Below are positions 9,701 through 17,020 of a stretch of DNA of 64,000 bases, piece after piece; the first letter of the stretch is position 1, and each line of letters starts with the position of its first letter. A program made the translations under genes and the position numbers. The notes below the pieces were generated by a model. That model had not been told where the DNA came from and did not search any database. It saw only the letters and a program-made list of their open reading frames with translations. Source of the DNA: Paenibacillus sp. Marseille-Q4541 (GTDB lineage Bacteria > Bacillota > Bacilli > Paenibacillales > Paenibacillaceae); assembly GCF_018310695.1 (NCBI RefSeq), contig NZ_JAGXCY010000019.1, positions 30,643-94,642 on the forward strand, read 5' to 3'.

Positions 9701-9820
9701 CGTTTGAGGAAATTCAGCTGTTTCCGCCCTGACAGTAAGCGGTTCCAAATAAGGGGGTAACGACAACAACATACTCGTTGTTACGACAATCACCATGTTT
9801 CTGCGCAGCGTCTTGATCAT
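6797..9820 (-). CDS. Secreted polysaccharide lyase family 8 (hyaluronate/chondroitin/xanthan lyase family)
   Basis: Extracellular lyase of 1007 residues that cleaves uronic-acid-containing polysaccharides by beta-elimination. Residues 1-32 form a signal peptide (KTLRR then a hydrophobic core, ending near VRAE). Residues ~55-225 look like a carbohydrate-binding beta-sandwich, ~235-590 form the alpha/alpha toroid, and beta domains follow. Catalytic residues read as Asn416 (TGAN), His466 (LVQH), Tyr475 (YTGAY) and Arg529 (KGRS); the Asn-His-Tyr spacing of 50 and 9 equals that of pneumococcal hyaluronate lyase. NWWDFEIG at 359-366 is the aromatic substrate patch. The ATG at 9820 follows AAGGAGG. 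Whether the substrate is hyaluronan, chondroitin or xanthan is undecided. Confidence 0.93.
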   Translation of the reverse strand: MIKTLRRNMVIVVTTSMLLSLPPYLEPLTVRAETAEFPQTEPFQDSNGDKMKVNAEGNLLPNGDFEKVNSSGGTWQNGIQPEGWGVWLASGQGLASVTTDVYYSGNKAVQIHHQASARTGLTTNVAVNGGGKYQLSAWIKTKDVVSGGGVFVRTQYYKQLKGVNGSTQDIKVGDGPATVKMQGTNEWSLREILLNVPGDAKYVRIEPFFETGTGTAWFDMLNLVQLPESPENNAAYDEIRNHWYQKLMGGSGMNTADPDITAYIQQLSERVSNSQGTGYLDTIHTDIQANSLWDGLINQTNTNSATISTAYGRLREMSLVYEMETSTLHKDPRLKDAVIAGMAWMHKYQYNEGKPITGNWWDFEIGSPQAYMDILVLLYDELSIEQRSTYLNVIDTFVPDPKKRVQNASVTETGANLLDKALVVVLRGAVGKDEFKVLQGRNSMSGEFQYVTKGDGIYEDGSLVQHANIAYTGAYGSVLLGRMADLLYLLKDSKWDIDDPNVSNVYRWVSDSFEPLIYKGAMMDMVKGRSISRENDSDHLTGRAIIRTIARLAEGAPVQEASKMRSMVKEWVQTDLSFSNYYANMPLYEMNLIKNVMSDSTVVPRGAITKHQNFAGMDRAVLIRPTFAFGLSLFSNRISAFEYGNGENKKGWYTGIGMTSLYNEDLTQYSNMYWPTVDMYRLPGTTTDGYAPAPKDWASYYNTKTWVGGTSLNNLYGSNGMEFSLSKSTGSTLEGRKSWFMFDDEIVALGSDIKSTDNRKVETIVENRQISEAGAGTLIVNGVKKSSALGWSESLNKVSWAHLQGNITGNDTGFYFPDTSTIVGKREARTGSWSQVNAGGSTSSITRNYVSLAFDHGNMPSGASYSYVLLPNKSSEETADYSRQPDVEIIAHNNIVHAVYEKKLGIRAYQFWQAGASAMIRTEQPASVMWEEKNGELTLAVSDPTQQQDAVIMSIDRKITGEIQRDPSVTVLQTAPFLKVRVDTKGTAGRSHSVSLKYDPSASSGFN

Positions 9821-9966
9821 GGACTCCTCCTTCATATGAAAGACAAAATGATTCACACATAGAATATAGTCGCCCCTTCCGCATGAACAGGCATATTTTT
9901 GACATATTGATGCATAATTTTGACCATTTGTAGCGTAAGCAGGGATGGATTGGTCTCCTATACAAA

Positions 9967-9999
9967 AACAGCAGATCAAGGATATCTTGATCTGCTGTT
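9967..9999 (-). terminator. Intrinsic terminator downstream of discoidin remnants
   Basis: AACAGCAGATCAAG pairs perfectly with CTTGATCTGCTGTT around a five-base loop. On the minus strand it is followed by a short T run. It lies upstream of the lyase gene, so it probably ended the now-decayed gene at 10025-10410. Confidence 0.75.
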
Positions 10000-10024
10000 A
10001 CCTTTGTATAACTATCTTTCGTTG

Positions 10025-10410
10025 CTATAGTTCTCTACCGTACACTTCCACTTCAAATAGTGAGAATCCATATTGCGTCGCACGTTTCTCACCGGTGATA
10101 CGAACGTATCTACCCGTTCCATCAACTGCTAATTCCTCTGATCTGCCTTCACTGGCTTCCGTTCGATACACTTATGTAATTGGCGGTTCATTGCCTCCTC
10201 CAGTACCGAATACTTCAAATTCTATGATAGAGTAACCATAATTAGAGAGTGCTCTTTCCGTCCCCAACACCCGAACATAGCGCCCTATACCGTCCACGGT
10301 AAGCTCGTTAGTTCCACCGGTCGCATTATTCGTATGATAAATATCTGTCCAGTTCACTTCATCTTGTGAGACCTGGACCTGAAAAGCTTTGGCGTAAGCT
10401 CCCTCCCTAG
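10025..10410 (-). pseudogene. Remnant of a gene encoding tandem F5/8 type C (discoidin/CBM32) domains
   Basis: Reading the minus strand, residues AYAKAFQVQVSQD... through GRYVRVLGTERALSNYGYS and IIEFEVFGT form the C-terminal half of a discoidin domain. An in-frame TAA follows, near 10172. Immediately after it, in the same frame, comes a second C-terminal half (VYRTEASEGRSEEL, GRYVRITGEKRATQYGFSLF, EVEVYG), ending in TAG at 10025-10027. Both domains lack their N-terminal halves and no start codon or ribosome site fits. A terminator at 10439-10477 separates the remnant from the upstream operon. It most likely represents the tail of a lost secreted carbohydrate-active enzyme next to the PL8 lyase. 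Confidence 0.8.
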
Positions 10411-10438
10411 AGTTGAAGGCACAACTGCTGCATGATAG

Positions 10439-10477
10439 AAAAAAACAGACTAACCTTGGGTGCAAGATTAGTCTGTT
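10439..10477 (-). terminator. Intrinsic terminator of the monooxygenase/ABC operon
   Basis: AACAGACTAA (10444-10453) pairs with TTAGTCTGTT (10468-10477). On the minus strand the stem is followed by about seven T residues. Confidence 0.85.
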
Positions 10478-10515
10478 CTTCCTTCTGTCACAAATACATA
10501 AAAAGCAGGTCATGA

Positions 10516-11880
10516 TCAGCCTGTTGTTGCTCCGTTCTCCGCAGGTTTGAATGAGTAACCGTTGATAGGTCTTGTGAGACCTAAATTATCACGCAATGTG
10601 TTACCTTCGTATTCCGTACGGAACAAGCCCCGCCGTTGTAACTCGGGTACCACCAGATCAACGAAGTCCTCAAGACCTCCTGGTAAATACGGTGGCATAA
10701 TATTAAAACCATCCGCTGCTCCGTTCTCAAACCATTCCTGCAACTGATCAGCAATAGACTCTGGTGTCCCGAGAATTTCGCGATGTCCGCGTGCTCCGGC
10801 AATATGTTGATACAATTTCCGAATACTCAGTCCCTCACGATCTGCCAAACTTTTCAGCAGCTGGAACCGGCTTTTGCCCCCATTAATTTGTGCAAGTTCA
10901 GGCAGCTCCGGCAGCGGACCGTCCACCGGATACGGACTTAGATCGAAGCTAATAAGCCCAGATAACAGGGCAACACCGGCCTCCACAGGAATAAGTTCCT
11001 CAAAACGTGCTTTTTTCTCCTGTGCTTCTTCTTCCGTTCTTCCAATGATAGGGAAAACACCCGGCATTATTTTGAGATCAGCAGGTCTTCTACCGTATTT
11101 TGCAAGACGGCTCTTCACATCACTATAAAAAGTCTGTGCCTCTTCTAACGTTTGCCAAGCAGTGAAAATGACTTCGGCTGTACGTGCAGCTAGTTCCTTA
11201 CCCGGTTCGGAAGCCCCCGCTTGGATGATCACAGGATATCCTTGCGGAGGACGCGCCACATTTAGGGGTCCCTGAACCGAGAACCATTTACCCTCATGAT
11301 TCACCCTGTGAATCTTAGAGCGATCAGCAAACCTTGCCTCTTCCTTATTCGCAACCAGTGCATCATCTTCCCAGCTATCCCATAGCTGCTTGACCACGTC
11401 AACAAATTCCTCGGCACGCTCATAACGCAGTTCATGTAGAAGGTGCTTCTCACTACTAAAGTTGCGAGCTTCATCCTCTGTGTTAGAGGTAACTACGTTC
11501 CATGCCGACCGTCCCCCGCTTATATAATCCAGTGAAGCAAATTTACGGGCAACATGAAAGGGTTCATTATAGGTGGTTGAAACTGTGGCCGCCAGACCAA
11601 TGTTCTCCGTATCTGCTGCAAGTGCAGACAACAGCGTCAATGGCTCGAGCCGCACCTGAACCGTTTGCTCTAGCGCCAGCGGGAATCGTTCATGCACTGC
11701 ATATCCATCAGCGAGGAAAACCATATCAAATTTTCCTCGCTCCGCCGTTTTTGCCACTTGTCTGTAAAATCCATAATCCAATACTCCACTCGCGTTGCTA
11801 TCTTCGTATCTCCAGGATGCCACATGATGTCCGGGAATCATCATAAATGCGCCAAGGCGCAGTTTGTCTGTACGTGCCAT
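10516..11880 (-). CDS. LLM-class flavin-dependent monooxygenase (NtaA/SnaA/DszA/SoxA family)
   Basis: FMN-dependent, luciferase-like TIM-barrel monooxygenase of about 454 residues, a normal length for the NtaA/DszA group. These enzymes cleave C-S or C-N bonds using reduced FMN from a partner reductase. Family blocks are LGAFMMIPGHHVASWRY, DMVFLADGYAV, LSALAADTENIGLAATVSTTYNEPFHVARKF with DYISGGRSAWNVVTS, and VIIQAGASEPGKELAA. The ATG at 11880 follows GGAGGAAGG. It is the last gene of an operon with an SsuABC-like importer, which points to scavenging of an organosulfur (sulfonate, sulfone or sulfide) or related nitrogen compound. The actual substrate is unknown, and no flavin reductase gene is adjacent. 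Confidence 0.9.
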   Translation of the reverse strand: MARTDKLRLGAFMMIPGHHVASWRYEDSNASGVLDYGFYRQVAKTAERGKFDMVFLADGYAVHERFPLALEQTVQVRLEPLTLLSALAADTENIGLAATVSTTYNEPFHVARKFASLDYISGGRSAWNVVTSNTEDEARNFSSEKHLLHELRYERAEEFVDVVKQLWDSWEDDALVANKEEARFADRSKIHRVNHEGKWFSVQGPLNVARPPQGYPVIIQAGASEPGKELAARTAEVIFTAWQTLEEAQTFYSDVKSRLAKYGRRPADLKIMPGVFPIIGRTEEEAQEKKARFEELIPVEAGVALLSGLISFDLSPYPVDGPLPELPELAQINGGKSRFQLLKSLADREGLSIRKLYQHIAGARGHREILGTPESIADQLQEWFENGAADGFNIMPPYLPGGLEDFVDLVVPELQRRGLFRTEYEGNTLRDNLGLTRPINGYSFKPAENGATTG

Positions 11881-11917
11881 TAATCCTTCCTCCTCTTCAT
11901 AATAACGTGCAATCGTA

Positions 11918-12814
11918 TTAATTGGTCTTCCAACCTGAGAAACGTCTTTCAATCATCACTAGCCCCTGATTAATAGCAAGTCCAAGTGCTGATATTGTTA
12001 AAATACCGGCATACATCTCAGGAATTTGAAAATTGTACTGGGTATAATTAATGAAATAACCAAGCCCTGCTTTTGCCCCCACCATTTCAGCTGCAATGAG
12101 TACGAGAATTGAAGAAGCTCCTGCGAGTCGAATACCGGTAAAGATCGAAGGTAGTGAAGCTGGAAGAATAACTTTAAGGAATAACTTCAAGGAACCAAGT
12201 CCGAGCGAGCGCGCCGATTTCACAAGTAACGGATCGACATTTCGCACCCCGTTCACAGTGTTCAGAAGAATGGGCCAGGTACAAGCGAATAACACAATTG
12301 AGATCTTCGATGTTTCTCCAATGCCAAGGATCAGAATAAAAACAGGTAACAAAGCAAGCGCCGCTGTATTACGGAACAACTCTAGCACTGGACTTAGAAT
12401 AACGGCAATCGGCTTGTAATAACCGATCGCGAGTCCAAGAGGAATGGACAAGCAGATCGCTAGCAACAGCCCGCTGACACTGCGTATAATGCTCGCCTGA
12501 AAGTTCTCAAGCAGCGCACCAGATAGAACGAGTTCCCACCACGCCGCAAGGACTTTAGATAATGGCGGTAAGAAGGTCGCATCTACTAAAGAAAGCCTTG
12601 GGGCGAGTTCCCATACGAAAGCGAGTACAACGATGGCAGCTGAGCCTCTGATACCGCTGAATACTACCGTCTTTACTCGGGTTAATGTCCCTTGCATCTT
12701 AACTTCCCTACTCATGATTTCTGGCCCCAACGTATCTTTGTCGGTAACAGTAACTCCTTCCGCAGGTGCAGAAGGATGTGCTACAGGTACAACAATCGAT
12801 TTGTTCATGCTCAT
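11918..12814 (-). CDS. ABC transporter permease, SsuC/TauC-like
   Basis: Inner-membrane permease of about 298 residues. The N-terminus (~45 residues) is cytoplasmic and polar, then about six membrane segments follow. The cytoplasmic EAA-type loop is visible around SARSLGLGSLKLFLKVILPASLPSIFTGIRL, with the characteristic LPASLP. It pairs with the ATPase and lipoprotein encoded just upstream on the same strand, 45 bases away. The ATG at 12814 (nine bases after GGAG) is preferred to a TTG three codons earlier that abuts the ribosome site. The family imports sulfonates, taurine, nitrate or thiamine precursors; the adjacent monooxygenase favours an organosulfur compound. Confidence 0.9.
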   Translation of the reverse strand: MSMNKSIVVPVAHPSAPAEGVTVTDKDTLGPEIMSREVKMQGTLTRVKTVVFSGIRGSAAIVVLAFVWELAPRLSLVDATFLPPLSKVLAAWWELVLSGALLENFQASIIRSVSGLLLAICLSIPLGLAIGYYKPIAVILSPVLELFRNTAALALLPVFILILGIGETSKISIVLFACTWPILLNTVNGVRNVDPLLVKSARSLGLGSLKLFLKVILPASLPSIFTGIRLAGASSILVLIAAEMVGAKAGLGYFINYTQYNFQIPEMYAGILTISALGLAINQGLVMIERRFSGWKTN

Positions 12815-12859
12815 ACACTGCAACTCCTTTCATATATTTGTTTTATAGTAAATTGACTG

Positions 12860-13750
12860 CTACTTACTTTTTGCCTTAGTGTTCTCTCCTGGAGCTCCCT
12901 TACTAAGGTCAAAAGCTTGTGATCGCTGTACTTCTTCTCTAAGCTCACTCCAAATCTCGTGCCTGAGCTTGCCGAATTCGGCCCCTGAGCGAATGTCCTC
13001 TTCCACGGTACGAGAACCGAGCGGTATATCAATAACTCGCTTGATGGTTCCGGGTCTAGCTGTCATCACCGCTACTCGTTGTCCCAGATATACTGCTTCG
13101 TCAATGCCATGCGTGATAAACACAATGGTCTTTCTTGTCTGTTCCCATATTCGAAGCAATTCGTCTTGCAGGGATTCCCTAGTCTGAGCATCCAGTGCTG
13201 CAAAAGGTTCATCCATTAGTAGTACCTCAGGATCAAAGGCAAGACTACGGGCAATGGCTACCCGCTGCTTCATCCCTCCAGAAAGTTCATGCGGATAACG
13301 ATTTTCAAATCCGTTTAAGCCAACCAGCGACAGATAATGACGAGCTCGTTCCTTCCTTTCCTTCGAGCGGATCCCTTTCGCCTCGAGTCCAAACTCAATA
13401 TTGTCTTGTGCGGTGCGCCAAGGGAATAATGCATACTGCTGAAATACAATACCTCGGTCTAGTCCAGGACCTGTAATTGGCTTCCCATCCAATAAAATCT
13501 GACCAGAGGTAGGCTTAGACAATCCAGCAAGCAAATCAAGCAAAGTCGACTTCCCGCAACCACTGGGACCAACAATTGCCATAAATTCTCCTGAACGTAC
13601 CGCCAAATTTACGTGATCCACTGCAGTGAATTCCGACACTCTCTTCCCTTCCCGAATGGAGAAACGTTTGGTTACATCCTGAAAACTAATCTTGGAATCT
13701 ACATTCGATTTTACGTTGTTAGGCGTAATGTATAGATTATTTTCACTCAT
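12860..13750 (-). CDS. ABC transporter ATPase, SsuB/TauB-like
   Basis: Cytoplasmic ATPase of about 296 residues powering the adjacent SsuC-like permease. It shows Walker A (GPSGCGKST), Q-loop (VFQQYALFPWRT), signature ([16 protein letters not shown]), Walker B (VLLMDEPFAALD) and H-loop (VFITHGIDEAV). I take the ATG at 13750, preceded by a GAGAGGAG ribosome site; upstream in-frame ATGs lack one and would add an unconserved tail. The ~30-residue extension past the usual ~250 includes a polar C-terminal tail ending in KAKSK. It lies 34 bases after the lipoprotein gene in the same operon. Confidence 0.92.
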   Translation of the reverse strand: MSENNLYITPNNVKSNVDSKISFQDVTKRFSIREGKRVSEFTAVDHVNLAVRSGEFMAIVGPSGCGKSTLLDLLAGLSKPTSGQILLDGKPITGPGLDRGIVFQQYALFPWRTAQDNIEFGLEAKGIRSKERKERARHYLSLVGLNGFENRYPHELSGGMKQRVAIARSLAFDPEVLLMDEPFAALDAQTRESLQDELLRIWEQTRKTIVFITHGIDEAVYLGQRVAVMTARPGTIKRVIDIPLGSRTVEEDIRSGAEFGKLRHEIWSELREEVQRSQAFDLSKGAPGENTKAKSK

Positions 13751-13784
13751 AGCAGATACGCTCCTCTCTTTTATGACTTCCGTC

Positions 13785-14885
13785 TTACTTTTTATCTTCG
13801 TCCTTAAAAGGATTAAACTCATTCGTGTACAAATCTTCAATTTTTACGTTGCTTGCCTTCTCATCCCCACTCGTTTCCAGCCACTTCCTCCATATCTCGA
13901 ATTCCTCTTCACGGATGGTTCCACCCTTACCAGCAATACTCGTGGACTTCCAGTACTTCAGATTGGATCCATCCTCCTGACGACCCCGTTTCTTTATAAT
14001 CTCCTCATAGCGTTTAATGACGGTCTCTTTCGGCTGAGTACGAGCCCATTCAATCGCCTTGGCAGTCGCTTCCACAAATTTATTTACAGTGTTCGGATTT
14101 TCTTTAATGAATTGATTCGTAAAAACAATGGTGCCTGCGCTCTGAGCTCCGAACAGCTCGTAATCACTGAACAGCTGACGAACGCCGCCCCGATCTAGAG
14201 CTCGGTCTCTTAGAATTCCGCCTAAGACTGCCACATCTATTTGATTAGCACGTAGTGATTGTTCTGTATTTACTGGAGGCAAAGCGACAAGAGTCACCTG
14301 TTTGATTTCCTCCTCCGTCAATCCTCCCCTCTGCAAATATTCTTTCAGCACAAATTCCGCATGCGCGCCGAGTGTATTCATTCCGACTTTTTTGCCAATT
14401 AGATCCTTAGCACTTTTAATTGGACTTTCTTCCAGCACGTAATATCCGCTATAAGATAGCTCATCCATACCGTAATAGCTAATTACCGACTTAATCGGTG
14501 CACCGGCTGAGATAAGTTTAATGATTGCGCCATTAAAAGCTCCCCCAAAATCGGACTGTCCTGTAGCTGCTGTTTGTATATCCTGTGGTCCACTGGTCGT
14601 ATTGCCAATCCATTTGAGCTTAATAGGAGCCAAGTATCCGAGATCCTCTGCAAGCTCGGGATAGGTAACTGCTCCCGTTGATCCTTGATAACGTAGCTCT
14701 AGAGTTTCTATTCCTCCTTCTTTATCTGAAGAGGCAGAAGCAGCTTTACTATCATGGCTGCAACCCGCTGTCAGCAGTGCTGCCGACATCACCGCAATGA
14801 GGACATGAAGCGCCCGGCCCCTCATATGCTTTCTCTTCCCTGCCGTTCGAGCGTTTATATACCCTTTGCTCTCAAACTGGACCAT
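13785..14885 (-). CDS. Substrate-binding lipoprotein of an SsuABC-like importer
   Basis: Extracellular solute-binding lipoprotein of the SsuA/NMT1 class (366 residues). A positively charged stretch (KRKHMRGR) and hydrophobic core lead to the lipobox LLTAGC with Cys42. The mature part has typical features: an ELRYQGSTGAVTYPELAEDLGY start, DFGGAFNGAIIKLISAG, KVGMNTLGAHAEFVLKEYL and DVAVLGG. The ATG at 14885 follows AGGGAGGA at 14893-14900, so the unusual ~20 residues before the signal core may be real. It is the first gene of the importer-monooxygenase operon. An attenuator-like hairpin lies between its promoter and its start. Confidence 0.9.
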   Translation of the reverse strand: MVQFESKGYINARTAGKRKHMRGRALHVLIAVMSAALLTAGCSHDSKAASASSDKEGGIETLELRYQGSTGAVTYPELAEDLGYLAPIKLKWIGNTTSGPQDIQTAATGQSDFGGAFNGAIIKLISAGAPIKSVISYYGMDELSYSGYYVLEESPIKSAKDLIGKKVGMNTLGAHAEFVLKEYLQRGGLTEEEIKQVTLVALPPVNTEQSLRANQIDVAVLGGILRDRALDRGGVRQLFSDYELFGAQSAGTIVFTNQFIKENPNTVNKFVEATAKAIEWARTQPKETVIKRYEEIIKKRGRQEDGSNLKYWKSTSIAGKGGTIREEEFEIWRKWLETSGDEKASNVKIEDLYTNEFNPFKDEDKK

Positions 14886-14951
14886 CTCTTTGTCCTCCCT
14901 TGTTATTCTATCTTTACATGTTGCTCTAACCTTTTTCCCACCGCATACAAC

Positions 14952-15003
14952 AAAAAAAGACGCAAGCGGCAGAGGATATTTACCCTTTCTGCTGCAGTGC
15001 GTC
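14952..15003 (-). promoter_or_regulatory. Attenuator-like terminator hairpin in the leader of the SsuA-like operon
   Basis: On the minus strand GACGCA (15003-14998) pairs with TGCGTC (14964-14959), enclosing an inner GCAGA/TCTGC pairing, and is followed by seven T residues. It lies about 50-100 nt downstream of a good promoter and 66 bases before the first gene, with no other gene between. A terminator in that position implies conditional read-through. Just upstream (minus sense) are a GGTT...AACC hairpin and a doubled CCGG (15005-15025) that could form an alternative structure. I find no S-box, T-box or other riboswitch signature that I recognise. Confidence 0.6.
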
Positions 15004-15045
15004 TCCGGTTACTCCGGTCAACCTTACAATTCCCATATACTTACT

Positions 15046-15090
15046 ATGATTTGTGATTTGAATCATAACAGAGTCTTCTTGTTTCGTCAA
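15046..15090 (-). promoter_or_regulatory. Sigma-A promoter and overlapping palindrome for the SsuA-like operon
   Basis: In minus sense the region reads TTGACG (15090-15085), a 17-base spacer, then TATGAT (15067-15062): five of six consensus bases in each box. The inverted repeat ATGATT (15046-15051) / AATCAT (15061-15066) overlaps the -10 box and start site, a position suited to a repressor. The regulator is not identifiable here. Confidence 0.65.
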
Positions 15091-15264
15091 TATAGTTTTT
15101 TTATTTTTTATCAGAACAATCTCTTGCCGGGAAACGTACAGCTTCTCGTTATTTCCATGCTGTATATCTGAAAAGGTCTCATGAATAAATTGGTATTCTC
15201 TGGCTCAACCTAATGCCATGTGTTTCTTACTCCAAATCCCTATCTTGTTAGGAGGTGCATTCAT

Positions 15265-15837
15265 ATAGACTGGATCTGGAAATCTATTCTCCTTGTTCTC
15301 ATTGGCATGGTGCTGTTAAGAATCGCTGGACGCAAATCTATTTCCCAAATGAGTTTTGCCACGACCGTCATTATGATTTCGATCGGAACAACGATTGTAC
15401 AGCCCATTGCGAACCATGAACTAGGAAAAGCGATAGGTTCAGCAACCTTATTCATCTTGACGCTGTTATTCGTAGAATGGATTCAAGTCAAATCCAATTT
15501 CTTAGAGAAGTTAATGAGTGGAAAGTCAGTCGTCATCATAGAAGATGGTCAAGTCATCGTTCAAAGTCTCAAAAAAATGAGATTCAGCGTGGACCAGTTA
15601 GAGATGCAGCTCAGAGAAAAAGGAATTGCAAACCTTTCCGATATTGAAACCGCAACAATAGAGGCAACCGGTCAGATCGGTTATGTACTCAAACGGAGGG
15701 CTCGTCCCCTTACCGTAGGCGATTTTGAAGATATGCTATTAGGAAAGCAGATTGTTTCCGAGCCGCATTCAAGTCCGTTATTTCAAGAAGTTAAAGAGAA
15801 AGAACATCAGGAACCTGTTCATACGGATCTCAAGTGA
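15265..15837 (+). CDS. YetF/DUF421-family membrane protein
   Basis: Membrane protein of the DUF421 family (YetF/YrbG-like), about 190 residues. Two or three N-terminal membrane helices (KSILLVLIGMVLLRIAGRKS, TTVIMISIGTTIVQPIA, ATLFILTLLFVEW) precede a soluble domain with the family's GKSVVIIEDGQV and a C-terminal segment rich in polar residues. The function is unknown; relatives have been linked to spore or cell-envelope physiology. The start is unusual: the perfect ribosome site AGGAGGTG at 15250-15257 is followed by ATA at 15265 and not by ATG, GTG or TTG. The next usable standard start (GTG at 15220) lies upstream of that site and has none of its own. Confidence 0.8.
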   Translation: MDWIWKSILLVLIGMVLLRIAGRKSISQMSFATTVIMISIGTTIVQPIANHELGKAIGSATLFILTLLFVEWIQVKSNFLEKLMSGKSVVIIEDGQVIVQSLKKMRFSVDQLEMQLREKGIANLSDIETATIEATGQIGYVLKRRARPLTVGDFEDMLLGKQIVSEPHSSPLFQEVKEKEHQEPVHTDLK

Positions 15838-15926
15838 GATTTGTTTACAGCAGAAAGAAGCATCCTAACCACGTCCGCCGCAGTTATGATGCTCCTCAAA
15901 TAAAATAATCTCAACTCCTTCATAGT

Positions 15927-16823
15927 TTACTGTAGTTCTTCTCTCAAACGAGTAATAAAACTTTGAATCGGTCCTGTAAAATGTTTAGATTCCGCTCGGA
16001 CCCAGCCAAGCGATACGGGTTTCTGCTTCACATCAGCAAGCCCCAGAGTTACAATTCTCGAATTGGCATTTGTATATGACGCACGAAACGTAAAATCCAC
16101 TCCGACAGTAATCGCTTGATGATGTTGAACTGCTGCTCGAATCGCATCCGTATTGTTGGACACAAATACGACATGCACCTTCCCGTAATTTTTTTGGAAT
16201 TCCTCAATAAACCACTCCACATAATCATCTTGATATATGACTAACATCTCTGTCTTCAGCTGCTCAGCTGTAATAGAAGAAGCTGAAGCATAGGGAGAAT
16301 TCACATCGACACCAGCAACAATTCTCCCTTCCAGTAAAGGTTCAAATACCAGGCCCTCCATCTTCGATTTCAGCTGTTCTGATTCAATGACTAGACCAAT
16401 ATCTAGCTTATCTTGTCTGATATCATTCAATATTTGAAGAGAGCCTTTCTCGGCAATCATCGTTTGTACTGCTGGATAATCTTGTTTAAAACGAATAAAC
16501 GCAGAAGTCCACAACGCCATAGGTCCTGGAATCGAAGCGATTCGAATTTCCCCTTTAATATCACTAGTAAAATGAAATGCTTCGCTTTTTAGATCCTGTA
16601 CTTTCCCCAGAATTTCATAGATACGCTGAAGCAACACTTTACCTTCTGCCGTTGGCACCGCTCCTGCCCTTGAACGATGAAACAAGGGAACACCAAGTTC
16701 CGCTTCCAAATGAGAAATCGCCTGACTAATTGTCGATAAAGTTACATGTTGATTTTGAGCAGCTTGGGTAAGCGAGCCCGTTTTGGTTACCTCCGCCACA
16801 TAATTTAACTGTTCTATATTCAA
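15927..16823 (-). CDS. LysR-family transcriptional regulator
   Basis: DNA-binding regulator with an N-terminal winged helix (NIEQLNYVAEVTKTGSLTQAA, QNQHVTLSTISQAISHLEAE) and a C-terminal periplasmic-binding-like effector domain. I choose TTG at 16823, ten bases after GGGAG. It makes a protein of 298 residues, the family's usual length, and aligns the N-terminus with other LysR proteins; an earlier ATG would add an unconserved 33 residues. It is divergent from the SDR gene, separated by ~200 bases containing a palindrome. By the usual LysR logic it probably controls that gene and itself. The inducer is unknown. Confidence 0.88.
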   Translation of the reverse strand: MNIEQLNYVAEVTKTGSLTQAAQNQHVTLSTISQAISHLEAELGVPLFHRSRAGAVPTAEGKVLLQRIYEILGKVQDLKSEAFHFTSDIKGEIRIASIPGPMALWTSAFIRFKQDYPAVQTMIAEKGSLQILNDIRQDKLDIGLVIESEQLKSKMEGLVFEPLLEGRIVAGVDVNSPYASASSITAEQLKTEMLVIYQDDYVEWFIEEFQKNYGKVHVVFVSNNTDAIRAAVQHHQAITVGVDFTFRASYTNANSRIVTLGLADVKQKPVSLGWVRAESKHFTGPIQSFITRLREELQ

Positions 16824-16920
16824 TTTTGGCGAGCTCCCTTTTAGTTCATTTTTTTTAAAGTTACCTTTATTATGATTAATTATTCTTAAATATACTATCG
16901 TGCTATCATGTGGATATGAC

Positions 16921-16936
16921 ATAAGTCACAACTTAT
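16921..16936. promoter_or_regulatory. Palindrome in the LysR/SDR divergent region
   Basis: ATAAGTCACAACTTAT is a perfect inverted repeat of six bases with a four-base centre. It sits about midway between the divergent LysR and SDR genes and is a plausible LysR operator; no further support is available. Confidence 0.4.
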
Positions 16937-17020
16937 AAGATATAACTTCCCTTCTTGTGACGAATATAAGGATATCATTATAGAAACAAATGACAACTTA
17001 GAAAAATGGAGGTAATTAGA

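Noticed and set aside
14886..15060. SAM (S-box), T-box or guanidine riboswitch upstream of the SsuA-like operon
   Set aside because: The diagnostic conserved cores of these classes are absent; only a terminator hairpin and a possible alternative stem can be read.
15838..15926. Terminator after the YetF-like gene (AGCATC...GATGCT)
   Set aside because: Short stem, long loop and no T run; insufficient evidence.
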